In this document: positions 1 through 8,311 of the stretch, piece by piece
How the letters are laid out: each line of letters starts with the position of its first letter
Numbering within the stretch: position 1 is the first letter of the stretch
DNA from: Bacteroidales bacterium
Lineage (GTDB): Bacteria > Bacteroidota > Bacteroidia > Bacteroidales > UBA932
DNA: 14,522 nt
Reading direction: 5' to 3'
Assembly: GCA_017551215.1 (NCBI GenBank)
Contig: JAFZMA010000243.1
Location: forward strand, 1 to 14,522
Notes under the pieces: model-generated
The model's input: the letters and a program-made list of their open reading frames with translations, nothing else
Database searches by the model: none
What the model was told of the DNA's origin: nothing
Made by a program: the position numbers and the translations under genes

Positions 1-1
1 A

Positions 2-1876
2 GCCCATATCAGGGAGCAGGGAATCACCAGTCTGCAGGATGCTCTGATAAAGATGCTTCCGCAGATCCAGATGACTCCGTCCTCTATGGGAAACTTCCTG
101 AGACTTAATGGATTGGGAAACAAGTATGCCCTTATACTCGTAAACGGGAGGAGAATAATCGGCGATATGGCCGGCAATGTGGATCTCGATAGAATAGACC
201 TCTCAAGGGTCAAGAGAATCGAGGTTCTTGACGGTGCCGCTTCATCCCTTTACGGGTCAGACGCTATCGGTGGCGTTATAAATATCATCACCGATGACCG
301 CACCACGGACAATGTCAGCGCCCACTCCCAAACCTCTGCCTCGGGAAAGGGCCGGTTTGTCCAGTCTGCCAGCCTGAATGTGGGAAAAGGGGGAGTGAAC
401 TCTGCCACATCCTTTTCCCACAGCAGGGCAGACAGTTACTCAAATAACGATTATGAGGAGGTTGTGAAAGACGGGGAAACCGTTCTCCAGAAGACAATAG
501 CTCCTCTTTTCTCCGGCTATAGGGCCAACAATTTCTCCGAGAGGTTGTCTTTCAAAGCCTCCAACAGCCTGGCGATGAATGCCGGATTCGATTATTACGA
601 TAAGATTACCTCCCGTCCTCGCACAAGGGAAGATGTAAGCGGAGGCACCGATTACGAGATGCGATATCGCGGAGTCAAGGCAAGTGCCGGGGGAATCTAC
701 AAGTTCAACAGGAACTATTCCATCCAGCTAAATCTGGATGCAGACCGCTACCGCTACGGTAAAGAGTATCAGGTAGACGGCAAGACATATCAGAAAGGGG
801 ATTACACCCGTTCAAAGAAACAGGAGGCATATTCAGGTAATCTTCAGGCTATTATGCATCTGATTCCAAACAGCACTTCAATAGCCGGAATCGATTTCAG
901 AAGAGATGCCCTGGAGTCTTCCAGCGGAAACATAGACAACGGAGCCAACACATTCGCGGCTTATTTACAGCACGAGATGACCATTGTCAAAGGCCTGAGC
1001 CTGACTGCCGGGGCAAGGCTGACATCACACCAGGATTTCGGAAGCAATTTCTCCCCTAAGGCCGCGCTGATGTATTCTCCAGGAGATTTCCGTTTCAGGG
1101 CCACTTACAGCAGGGGATTCCGCACTCCGGGCCTGGACGAACTACACTATAACTATTTCAGTATCTACAGGGGTAAGCCCCAGATTTCCATAGGTTCTAC
1201 GGATCTCAAACCGGAAACTTCTGACTATTTCTCCTTCAATGCCGAGTATCACAAGGTTTTTCTCACCGTTTCGGCTACCGGTTTCCTGAACTATGTGGAT
1301 GGAATGATTATAAAGAAAAACATCGCGGTAGATGATGCGATGCGTTCAAAACTGATGGCTATGTTCCCGGAAATGACTGAGGAACAGGCTGCCAAACTTG
1401 AAAAATACGCTTTGTACTCTAACAGTGATAAGGGTAGAGTACAGGGCCTTAACCTTAATATTAGCGCTATAGCCGCCAGGAACCTGGAGTTCGGCCTAAA
1501 TTGGGCCTGGAACTACGCTAGGACCAAGAGTGGTGATGAATGGTCTGTCCTGGAACGCTCCGTGCGCAACACTCTCACCCTTTCCTCTGACTGGCACCAC
1601 AGTTGGGGATTATATGACCTTAACATTCAGCTTAGCGCAAGGCTTCAGAGCAAAACTTATTATCCTGGTTATGAGAACGCTCCGGGATGCGGAATCTGGA
1701 ACATAAATACAACTCACAAGTTCAGGCTCAGCGATAAGCTAGTGATTGAGCCGAGCCTTGGAGTGGACAACATTTTCGACCGCAAGGACAGCCGCCCGGA
1801 TTCATCGCTGAGGAAGTATGCGCTCTTTTCTCCGGGCCGTATGATAACTGCAGGTCTAAGAATACAATTTGACTAA
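2..1876 (+). CDS. TonB-dependent outer-membrane receptor, 5'-truncated by window edge
   Basis: Beta-barrel receptor that takes up a scarce ligand through the outer membrane using TonB energy. The frame is open from position 2, so the signal peptide, TonB box and start of the plug lie outside the window; the first ATG at 53 is internal, because the codons before it continue plug-like sequence. About 624 residues are present. The plug end is clear: ALILVNGRR near residues 43-51, then VKRIEVLDGAASSLYGSDAI near 70-89 followed by GGVINIIT, the classic late-plug signature. Alternating polar/aromatic barrel strands follow. The C-terminus has VDNIFDR and SPGRMITAGLRIQFD, typical of the last strands. 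Size fits the BtuB/siderophore receptor class rather than the much larger SusC class. Location just before the corrin operon suggests a corrinoid or cobalt-chelate ligand (BtuB-like), but heme or siderophore cannot be excluded from sequence. Confidence 0.9.
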   Translation, partial: AHIREQGITSLQDALIKMLPQIQMTPSSMGNFLRLNGLGNKYALILVNGRRIIGDMAGNVDLDRIDLSRVKRIEVLDGAASSLYGSDAIGGVINIITDDRTTDNVSAHSQTSASGKGRFVQSASLNVGKGGVNSATSFSHSRADSYSNNDYEEVVKDGETVLQKTIAPLFSGYRANNFSERLSFKASNSLAMNAGFDYYDKITSRPRTREDVSGGTDYEMRYRGVKASAGGIYKFNRNYSIQLNLDADRYRYGKEYQVDGKTYQKGDYTRSKKQEAYSGNLQAIMHLIPNSTSIAGIDFRRDALESSSGNIDNGANTFAAYLQHEMTIVKGLSLTAGARLTSHQDFGSNFSPKAALMYSPGDFRFRATYSRGFRTPGLDELHYNYFSIYRGKPQISIGSTDLKPETSDYFSFNAEYHKVFLTVSATGFLNYVDGMIIKKNIAVDDAMRSKLMAMFPEMTEEQAAKLEKYALYSNSDKGRVQGLNLNISAIAARNLEFGLNWAWNYARTKSGDEWSVLERSVRNTLTLSSDWHHSWGLYDLNIQLSARLQSKTYYPGYENAPGCGIWNINTTHKFRLSDKLVIEPSLGVDNIFDRKDSRPDSSLRKYALFSPGRMITAGLRIQFD

Positions 1877-1882
1877 TATAAT

Positions 1883-1995
1883 GAGATGTCCGATTTCTCA
1901 TAAAACCTCGCTTCGCTCGTCCCACCCTGCAAAGCAGGGCACCCATTCATGGGGCCATGGGCGGCCACAGTTTTATTTGAGAAATCGGACATCTC
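1883..1995. repeat. 113-bp palindromic element with perfect 18-bp inverted arms
   Basis: The left arm GAGATGTCCGATTTCTCA (1883-1900) and the right arm TGAGAAATCGGACATCTC (1978-1995) are exact reverse complements. The stem resumes after a 2-nt bulge with TAAAAC (1901-1906) against GTTTTA (1970-1975). The GC-rich interior contains two smaller side-by-side hairpins: CCCTGC-AAA-GCAGGG (1925-1939) and CCCAT-TC-ATGGG (1942-1953). There is also a GGCC pair at 1953-1956 and 1963-1966. It fills most of the 151-bp gap between the receptor stop and the cbiHC start. It has no coding capacity and no obvious target-site duplication. It could be a REP/MITE-type repeat, a terminator-like structure for the receptor, a structured leader of the cob operon, or an invertible segment. 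The sequence alone does not decide. Confidence 0.8.
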
Positions 1996-2027
1996 TTATT
2001 TCCAGTAAAAAGTGTTAAATTGCACAT

Positions 2028-3473
2028 ATGGGAAAGATCATTGTTGCGGGCATAGGACCGGGAAGTCCGCAGGATATAACTCCGGCAGTAATTGACGCTG
2101 TTTCCAAGGCAGATGCGGTAGTTGGCTACAAATACTATTTCCAGTTCGTTGAAAAGTATCTGAAGGCCGGTGCCGAGTGCATAGATACCGGAATGCGCCA
2201 GGAAAGGGACCGTGCCGCACAGGCTATGGAGCTTGCTCTGTCTGGGAAGGATGTGTGCGTCATATCCAGCGGTGATTCAGGCATATACGGGATGGCACCG
2301 CTACTGTATCAGATGAAGTGCGAAATGCTTAAATCCCAAAGTGCTGAAAAAGAATCAATTGAAGATATAGAGATTGAGACTCTACCGGGTATAAGCGCCT
2401 TCCAGAAAGCAGCTTCTTTGCTGGGTGCTCCTATTGGACACGACCTATGCCTTATTTCCCTTTCTGACCTTATGACTCCGTGGAGTCTGATAGAAAAGAG
2501 AATCAGGGCAGCCGCTTCTGCAGACTTCATCACTGCAGTCTATAACCCCAAGAGCCATGGCAGATATTGGCAGTTGTACCGCCTTGTGGAGATATTCCTG
2601 GAGGAAGGAAGAAGCCCGGAAACTCCTGTAGGATGTGTCCGTCAGGCCGGAAGGGAAGATCAGAAGGTCTGGACCGCCACGCTTTCCTCTCTCAATCCCG
2701 AGGATGTGGATATGTTCACTGTGCTGATTATCGGTAACTCTCAGACATATCTGGCTGGCTCTGCGATGATAACTCCAAGGGGCTATTACCATGAAAACAA
2801 TTGTGCCGGGCGCATGGTTGAAAGGAAGATTGGTCAAGACATAATGAATGAGAGCTTCCGGACAATCTCCTCTGAACTTAAGCGTAAAGACTATCCGCTC
2901 GGGCATAAGTGGGCGCTGTTGCACGCAATTCATACAACGGCGGATTTTGAGATGGAGAACATTCTATACACAGATGAGAATGCTGTGGAGAGGATATATG
3001 AAAAGGTGGTAAAGGGAGAACTCAAGACCATTGTCACCGATGTTACCATGGCTGCAACGGGAATCCGCAAGGGCGCTCTTTCTAGGCTCGGCATTGAGGC
3101 CAAGTGCTACCTTATGGATCCGAGAGTGCCTGAAATCGCGGAGAAAGAGAATATTACAAGGACACAGGCCGGAATCAGGCTGGCTGCGGAGGAACATCCG
3201 GATGCGCTGTTCGCTTTCGGAAATGCTCCGACTGCGCTTATGGAACTTTGTCACTTGATACGGCAGGGCAAAGCTCGTCCTGCCGGCATAGTTGCCGCAC
3301 CTGTGGGCTTTGTGCACGTGGAGGAATCCAAGCACATGCTGCTGCCTTTCAAGGACATTCCAAAGATTATCGTCAAGGGCAGAAAGGGCGGAAGCAACCT
3401 GGCCGCAACTCTCTGCAATGCTGTCCTTACATTTGATGATGCCAAGAACCTTAATCCGGGGAGAGATTTATAA
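2028..3473 (+). CDS. cbiHC: Fused cobalt-precorrin-3 C17-methyltransferase (CbiH/CobJ) and precorrin-8 methylmutase (CbiC/CobH)
   Basis: Bifunctional cytoplasmic cobalamin enzyme of 481 residues. Residues 1 to about 255 are the tetrapyrrole methylase domain: glycine-rich VAGIGPGSPQDITP at 6-19, SSGDSGIYGMA at 80-90 and YNPKSHGR at 172-179, all typical of CbiH/CobJ. This domain methylates C17 with SAM and drives ring contraction. Residues about 270-475 are CbiC, which moves the C11 methyl to C12 to give cobyrinic acid. CbiC marks are HTTADFEM at 302-309, where His302 aligns with the catalytic His of the CobH family as I recall it, VAAPVGFVHVEESK at 422-435 and GRKGGSNLAATLCNAV at 451-466. It is first in the four-gene operon and its stop overlaps the next start (TAATG). 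The ATG at 2028 is placed right at the start of the methylase motif. Neighbouring CbiG and CbiD indicate the anaerobic, early-cobalt route, hence Cbi naming. Confidence 0.93.
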   Translation: MGKIIVAGIGPGSPQDITPAVIDAVSKADAVVGYKYYFQFVEKYLKAGAECIDTGMRQERDRAAQAMELALSGKDVCVISSGDSGIYGMAPLLYQMKCEMLKSQSAEKESIEDIEIETLPGISAFQKAASLLGAPIGHDLCLISLSDLMTPWSLIEKRIRAAASADFITAVYNPKSHGRYWQLYRLVEIFLEEGRSPETPVGCVRQAGREDQKVWTATLSSLNPEDVDMFTVLIIGNSQTYLAGSAMITPRGYYHENNCAGRMVERKIGQDIMNESFRTISSELKRKDYPLGHKWALLHAIHTTADFEMENILYTDENAVERIYEKVVKGELKTIVTDVTMAATGIRKGALSRLGIEAKCYLMDPRVPEIAEKENITRTQAGIRLAAEEHPDALFAFGNAPTALMELCHLIRQGKARPAGIVAAPVGFVHVEESKHMLLPFKDIPKIIVKGRKGGSNLAATLCNAVLTFDDAKNLNPGRDL

Positions 3474-4681
3474 TGGCACTGAGTTTCACGGTCATAGGGA
3501 TGAGCGACAATCCGAGTCCTTCTTTCAGTAAGGAAATTCTGGATCTGATTTCATCTGGAGTGGTATTCTCCGGAGGGAAGCGCCATCATCAGATTGTGGA
3601 GAGCCTGCTACCCCAAGACAGCCTTTGGATAGACATAACCGTTCCGCTGGAGGATGTTTATGAAAAGTACCGCAGGGAAGATTGCCACATAATAGTCTTT
3701 GCCTCAGGCGATCCTCTCTTCTTTGGATTTGCATCAACTCTGCAAAGGGTTATGCCAAAGGTTCCTATGAAGGTGTTCCCTTATTTTAATTCTCTCCAGA
3801 TTCTGGCCCACAAGCTGCTGATGCCTTACCATGATATGCATATCGTTTCACTTACCGGACGGCTGTGGAAGGCTTTGGACAACGCTCTAATCGAGCACAA
3901 GGGGAAGATAGGAGTTCTTACAGACAGGCAGAAAACTCCGGACGAGATTGCCCGCAGGATGAAGGACTACGGCTTCACTTTCTACAGTATGCATATAGGT
4001 GAGCATCTTGGAAATCCTGAAAAGGAGATGATATCATCGCTGAGCATAGAAGAAGCATCTGAAAAGACTTTCGAAAATCCTAACTGCCTGATTCTCACGA
4101 TAAACAAAGAATGTTCCCCAAGAAGGTTCGGCATTCCGGAAAGCGAATTTGAACTTCTGGACGGACGGCAGAAGATGATTACCAAGATGCCGATAAGGCT
4201 TCTTACCCTCCAGGCTCTGGAACTTTACAAATGGAAGTCTTTCTGGGATATTGGCTTTTGCACCGGCAGCATCAGCATCGAGGCAAGGCTGGCCTTTCCG
4301 CATCTGGACATCAAGGCTTTTGAAATTAGGCCGGAAGGCAAGGCTCTTATGGAGAGCAATTCAAGGAAATTCTCCGCTCCGGGTATTGAATACCATATCG
4401 GTGATTTTCTTGAAACTGAGATAGATGAAACTTGCGATTCAGCATTTATAGGAGGACATGGCGGTCATCTTAAGGAGATTATGCGGAAAGTATATGATCA
4501 TCTTACTTCAGGCGGCTGCATTGTGTTTAACAGTGTCACGTCCAACCTTGTTGCCGCTGGTAGCAGGGATGATTTCATCCGAATAGCAAATTCTCTGGGA
4601 TTGAAAGTAGCGGAACCAATTCACATAGAGCTTGACAACAACAACCCAATTGACATACTTAAGGCTGTTAAAACAGTTTGA
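3473..4681 (+). CDS. cbiET: Fused cobalt-precorrin-7 C5-methyltransferase and C15-methyltransferase/decarboxylase (CbiET, CobL-like)
   Basis: Cytoplasmic corrin-ring enzyme of 402 residues, the usual length of CobL/CbiET fusions. The N-terminal half (about 1-205) is CbiE, a tetrapyrrole methylase: FTVIGMSDNP at 5-14, ASGDPLFFG at 77-85 and SLTGR at 126-130. It methylates C5. The C-terminal half (about 215-402) is CbiT, a Rossmann-type SAM methyltransferase that methylates C15 and decarboxylates the C12 acetate. Its marks are the entry motif MITKMPIRLLTLQAL at 235-249, the SAM loop DIGFCTGSISIE at 259-270 and AFIGGHGG at 324-331. The SAM loop has Phe-Cys where many CbiT proteins have Gly-Ala-Gly type residues; it may be normal for this lineage. 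The start overlaps the previous stop by one base, implying translational coupling. The next gene starts 19 bases after this stop. Confidence 0.92.
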   Translation: MALSFTVIGMSDNPSPSFSKEILDLISSGVVFSGGKRHHQIVESLLPQDSLWIDITVPLEDVYEKYRREDCHIIVFASGDPLFFGFASTLQRVMPKVPMKVFPYFNSLQILAHKLLMPYHDMHIVSLTGRLWKALDNALIEHKGKIGVLTDRQKTPDEIARRMKDYGFTFYSMHIGEHLGNPEKEMISSLSIEEASEKTFENPNCLILTINKECSPRRFGIPESEFELLDGRQKMITKMPIRLLTLQALELYKWKSFWDIGFCTGSISIEARLAFPHLDIKAFEIRPEGKALMESNSRKFSAPGIEYHIGDFLETEIDETCDSAFIGGHGGHLKEIMRKVYDHLTSGGCIVFNSVTSNLVAAGSRDDFIRIANSLGLKVAEPIHIELDNNNPIDILKAVKTV

Positions 4682-4700
4682 CATTCAATACAATGGAGTA

Positions 4701-6455
4701 ATGAAAACAGCAGTGGTCCTCATATCTGAACAGGGAAGACAGACGGCAGATAATGTTATAGCATGTCTGGGTGGAGAAATAATCCACAGAGCAGAGGTTC
4801 CAGAGAGGTGGAACTCCCTGGATTGCCTTGTGTTTGTGGGGGCTGTGGGGATTTGCGTAAGGACTATTGCTCCGCTGCTTAAGGACAAGCATACGGATCC
4901 TGCCGTCATTTGCATAGACAGTAACGGGAAAGAAGTTGTTTCCGTTCTTTCGGGTCACGTGGGCGGGGCAAACGAGATTGCCTCAAAACTGGCAGTGGAA
5001 CTGGGAGCCCATCCTGTAATCACCACACAGACAGACGGAAACGGACTTTGGCCTTTGGACCTTATGGCTCAGCGATTTGGCTGGTCTCTTGAATCGGAAG
5101 ACCTGAACCGCCAGATTTTTCTATATGCTGATGGAAAACCAACCGCTATCCTTCTTGAAGTGGAGGACGAGGGAACAAAATGGCTGGAGGAGAATCCTGC
5201 CGGAAACATCGGCTTCTTTTACAGGTTTGAAGATATTGACCTTTCAAAGTTCAGCCTTCTGCTTACTGTGTCGCCGAGAAGGAGAAAGGTTGAAATTCCA
5301 AATATCCAGTGGACTCCGCGATGCATTCACCTGGGAATAGGACTTGCCCGCCAGGCCGGGCCGGAGGAAAAGGTGATAGAAGAAATCTTTAACTGCCTCA
5401 GCGATAACGGAATCTGCAAAGAGGCCATTGCCAGCATATCATCTGCACAGATAAAGAAAGACGAGCCTGTTGTAAAACTGCTTGAGAAAGAGTTTGCAAC
5501 AAGATTCTATACTGCTGAACAGCTATCTCAGGTTGAAGTTCCCACACCTAGTGATGTCGTGGAAAAGTGTATTGGCACTCCTTCTGTTTCAGAGGCCTCG
5601 GCGATACTTTCATCCGGGAATCCGGAACTTCTCCTTCAAAAGCAGAAGGGGAGCAACTGGACTGTTGCCGCGGCTTTGGACAGCAGATTTGTCCGTCAGG
5701 CCCATATCGAGATAGTGGGAGCAGGACCTGGAGACCCTGACCTAGTGAGTGTAAGGGGACGGAAAATGCTCCAGCGGGCAGACCTTATTCTCTACGCCGG
5801 AAGCCTTGTCCCAAAAGAACTTACGCTATGTGCAAAACCAGGAGCGACTGTTGTTTCTTCTGCAGATATGGACCTTGAGCAGCAATGCGCCCTGATGAAG
5901 GATTTCTATGACAGGGGCAAGTTCATAGTAAGGCTTCATACCGGAGATCCTTGTATCTTCGGAGCAATTCAGGAGCAGATGGCATTCTTCGATGAGCACA
6001 AGATGAAATACCACATAACTCCTGGTATTTCCTCCTTCCTTGCAGCCGCTGCGGAACTGAGGAGCCAGTTTACCATTCCGGAAAAATGCCAGACCATAAT
6101 CCTGACAAGGGGAGAAGGGCGCACACCGATGCCTGAAAAGGAAAAACTTCATCTTTTGGCAAGAAGCAATTCCACTATGTGCATCTTCCTTTCAGCAGCC
6201 ATTGTGGATGACGTTCAGAAAGAGCTACTTATGGAATATCCGGAGGACACTCCGGTTGCGGCCTGCTACCATCTGACTTGGCCAGACCAGAAAATATATC
6301 GCGGAGTATTGAAGGACCTTGCAAAAATTGTAAAGGACAATCATCTGACACTTACCACTATGCTCGTGGTTGGAGAGGCCATTGACAACCGCAAGGGCCT
6401 GTCTGAACTCTATTCAAAGCACTTTACCCATATTTTCCGTAAGGCCAGAGAATGA
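4701..6455 (+). CDS. cbiGF: Fused cobalt-precorrin-5A hydrolase (CbiG) and cobalt-precorrin-4 C11-methyltransferase (CbiF/CobM)
   Basis: Bifunctional cytoplasmic enzyme of 584 residues. CbiG occupies residues 1 to about 325. Its N-terminal region shows GAVGICVRTIAP at 47-58 and the family hallmark SGHVGGANEIA at 84-94; its C-terminal domain begins near CIHLGIGLA at 208-216. CbiG opens the delta-lactone and removes the C20 unit, a step found only in the anaerobic pathway. CbiF follows at about 333-584: IEIVGAGPGDPDLVSVRG at 336-353, LILYAGSLVP at 362-371, RLHTGDPCIFG at 411-421 and ITPGISSF at 439-446. It methylates C11 with SAM. I chose ATG 4701 over an in-frame TTG at 4632, because the upstream start would overlap cbiET by 50 bases and add 23 residues unlike CbiG. 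The stop overlaps the next ATG (ATGA). Confidence 0.93.
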   Translation: MKTAVVLISEQGRQTADNVIACLGGEIIHRAEVPERWNSLDCLVFVGAVGICVRTIAPLLKDKHTDPAVICIDSNGKEVVSVLSGHVGGANEIASKLAVELGAHPVITTQTDGNGLWPLDLMAQRFGWSLESEDLNRQIFLYADGKPTAILLEVEDEGTKWLEENPAGNIGFFYRFEDIDLSKFSLLLTVSPRRRKVEIPNIQWTPRCIHLGIGLARQAGPEEKVIEEIFNCLSDNGICKEAIASISSAQIKKDEPVVKLLEKEFATRFYTAEQLSQVEVPTPSDVVEKCIGTPSVSEASAILSSGNPELLLQKQKGSNWTVAAALDSRFVRQAHIEIVGAGPGDPDLVSVRGRKMLQRADLILYAGSLVPKELTLCAKPGATVVSSADMDLEQQCALMKDFYDRGKFIVRLHTGDPCIFGAIQEQMAFFDEHKMKYHITPGISSFLAAAAELRSQFTIPEKCQTIILTRGEGRTPMPEKEKLHLLARSNSTMCIFLSAAIVDDVQKELLMEYPEDTPVAACYHLTWPDQKIYRGVLKDLAKIVKDNHLTLTTMLVVGEAIDNRKGLSELYSKHFTHIFRKARE

Positions 6456-8311
6456 TTCTTGTTTTTGGCGGAACGACAGAGGGCCGTATGGCCGCTAAGG
6501 AACTTGAGGAATCGGGTTCCGTTTTCTGGTATTCCACCCGTGGGGGAGAGCAGCAGCTGAATCTTCGTCACGGAGTGCCCGTTAGCGGGGCTATGGACGA
6601 AACGCAGATGGAAGAGTTCTGCAAAGAGCATCAGATCAGGCTTATAGTGGATGCCGCACATCCGTTTGCAGAAGAACTTCATAGAAATATCGCTGAGGCG
6701 TCTGCCACTCTCGGTATTCCCGTAATACGGTTTGAGCGCATCTATCCGGAAAGGGATTCCAGAATTGTCTGGTGCGTGGATTTCCCAGATGCCATTGCCA
6801 GAATCAAGGAGGCTTGTGAAAGTTCTTCTTCAAAAGAATGGATACTCTTATCTACAGCCGGGGTCCAGTCCATTCCCAAACTTAAGGCTTTGGAAGGGAG
6901 CGGAACTGAAGTCTTTCACCGCATTCTGGAAAGGGAGTCATCAATCAGTCTTGCTGAGAAATATGGAATAGACATATCTCATCTTTGTTTCTATCATCAG
7001 GGAGAGGATGAAGATATTGAAATCGATAAGATCAAACCGGGTGCCATCCTTCTGAAAGAAAGCGGATTAAGCGGGGGATTCAAGGAAAAGGCTGATGCCG
7101 CACTGAACAAGGGCATCAAGGTTTTTGCAATAATGAGACCTCCAATGCCGGAATGCTTCATTACGGTTGACGGACCTTACGGCATGAGGCGTATGGTGGA
7201 AAAACTTCTGCCGGAGTTCTATCCGCTTCATAGCGGCCTTACTACCGGAAGTTGTGCTGCCGCTGCCGCCCTTGCCGCTGCTCAGAATCTTATGGAAGGA
7301 ACCAAGCCTGAAAGCGTAGGGCTACTACTCCCCGATGGTGAAACTATTCCTGTGGAAACATTCATTAAGGATGATGAATTTGTGGATTCTCAACTCAAGA
7401 ACAATTCAAATGGCAGATGTTCGGGAAGGAGTCAAACTGCAACTGCTTATGTTGTAAAAGACAGCGGGGATGATCCTGACGTCACAGACAAGATGGAGAT
7501 TCATGCAAGGGTTGAACATCTAAATACTCCTGATATAGTGATAGATGGCGGAGATGGAGTTGGCAGGATAACGCTCCCGGGTTTTGACTGCCCTCCAGGG
7601 GAAGCCGCCATCAACAAGGCTCCCAGGAAGATGATTGAGGATAACCTGAAAAAGAGATATCCCGGGCATGGATTTAAGGTTATCATTTCTGTTCCAGGTG
7701 GTGAGGAAATTGCTCACCGCACATTCAATCCACGTTTAGGTATTGAAGGTGGAATCAGCATAATAGGGGTTAGCGGCATTATCAAGCCTTTCTCCGAGGA
7801 GGGTTTCATCAATTCCATCCGCAAATGCATGGAGGTGGCTAAGGCCAGCGGAGAAGACCGTGTTGTGATTAACTCAGGAGCCAAGAGCGAAAAGTTCCTC
7901 AAAGACTTCTACAAAGATCTTCCTCCGCAGTGCTTTGTCCAGTACGGCAACAAGATAGGGGGTACAATTGCCATTGCATATGAGTTGGGTTTCAGGAAGA
8001 TAACCCTTGGAATAATGCTTGGCAAGGCCGTAAAGCTTGCTGCAGGAAACCTGGATACTCACTCCAGCAATGTCACAATGGACCGGGATTTCATCGCCGA
8101 GCTACTAAAATCCTCCGGATGTAAAGAGGAAACCGTCCAGTACGCCTTTACAATCACACTTGCCAGGGAACTGTGGGAAATCATTCCGGAGAATCTTCTG
8201 CAATCCTTTGTAAATGAAACAGTATCGCGATGCAAAAAAGCCTGCTCCCACTTATGCCCGGAAGCAGACCTTACTGTACTACTGATAGACGATAACGGTT
8301 CTATTTACTGA
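6452..8311 (+). CDS. cbiJD: Fused cobalt-precorrin-6A reductase (CbiJ/CobK) and cobalt-precorrin-5B C1-methyltransferase (CbiD)
   Basis: Bifunctional cytoplasmic enzyme of 619 residues. Residues 1 to about 245 are CbiJ/CobK: nucleotide-binding LVFGGTTEGR at 3-12, VDAAHPFAEELHRNI at 66-80, STAGVQSIPKL at 134-144 and LLKESGLSGGF at 200-210. This half reduces the macrocycle with NAD(P)H. Residues about 256-619 are CbiD, the SAM-dependent C1-methyltransferase of the anaerobic route: LHSGLTTGSCAAAAA at 259-273, DSGDDPDVTDK at 337-347, GVGRITLPGF at 369-378, IIGVSGIIKPFS at 437-448 and LGKAVKLAAGNLDTHSSN at 523-540. The two activities act on consecutive intermediates. It shares ATGA with the preceding stop and is last in the operon. 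Its stop lies inside the 3' end of the convergent ATPase gene (8301-8311), leaving no intergenic space for a terminator. Confidence 0.93.
   Translation: MILVFGGTTEGRMAAKELEESGSVFWYSTRGGEQQLNLRHGVPVSGAMDETQMEEFCKEHQIRLIVDAAHPFAEELHRNIAEASATLGIPVIRFERIYPERDSRIVWCVDFPDAIARIKEACESSSSKEWILLSTAGVQSIPKLKALEGSGTEVFHRILERESSISLAEKYGIDISHLCFYHQGEDEDIEIDKIKPGAILLKESGLSGGFKEKADAALNKGIKVFAIMRPPMPECFITVDGPYGMRRMVEKLLPEFYPLHSGLTTGSCAAAAALAAAQNLMEGTKPESVGLLLPDGETIPVETFIKDDEFVDSQLKNNSNGRCSGRSQTATAYVVKDSGDDPDVTDKMEIHARVEHLNTPDIVIDGGDGVGRITLPGFDCPPGEAAINKAPRKMIEDNLKKRYPGHGFKVIISVPGGEEIAHRTFNPRLGIEGGISIIGVSGIIKPFSEEGFINSIRKCMEVAKASGEDRVVINSGAKSEKFLKDFYKDLPPQCFVQYGNKIGGTIAIAYELGFRKITLGIMLGKAVKLAAGNLDTHSSNVTMDRDFIAELLKSSGCKEETVQYAFTITLARELWEIIPENLLQSFVNETVSRCKKACSHLCPEADLTVLLIDDNGSIY

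Noticed and set aside
1883..1995. Insertion-sequence ends
   Set aside because: There is no transposase gene between the arms and no matching short duplication on the two flanks (AATATAAT on the left, TTATTTCC on the right), so at most it is a non-autonomous element.
2015..2022. Promoter-like TTAAATTG just before the cbiHC start
   Set aside because: It matches the Bacteroidota -7 consensus only partly, has no -33 TTTG at the proper distance and sits too near the ATG.
1877..2027. Cobalamin riboswitch upstream of cbiHC
   Set aside because: I looked for the conserved core and B12-box style sequences and saw neither; the gap is nearly filled by the palindrome. A riboswitch before the receptor gene would be outside the window.
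2445..2933. Open frame of 162 codons on the minus strand inside cbiHC
   Set aside because: It lies across clear CbiH and CbiC motifs on the plus strand, has no recognisable domain and has no operon context.
4632..4700. Upstream TTG start extending CbiG by 23 residues
   Set aside because: It would overlap cbiET by 50 bases and adds residues unlike the CbiG N-terminus, while ATG 4701 begins exactly at the family's typical start.
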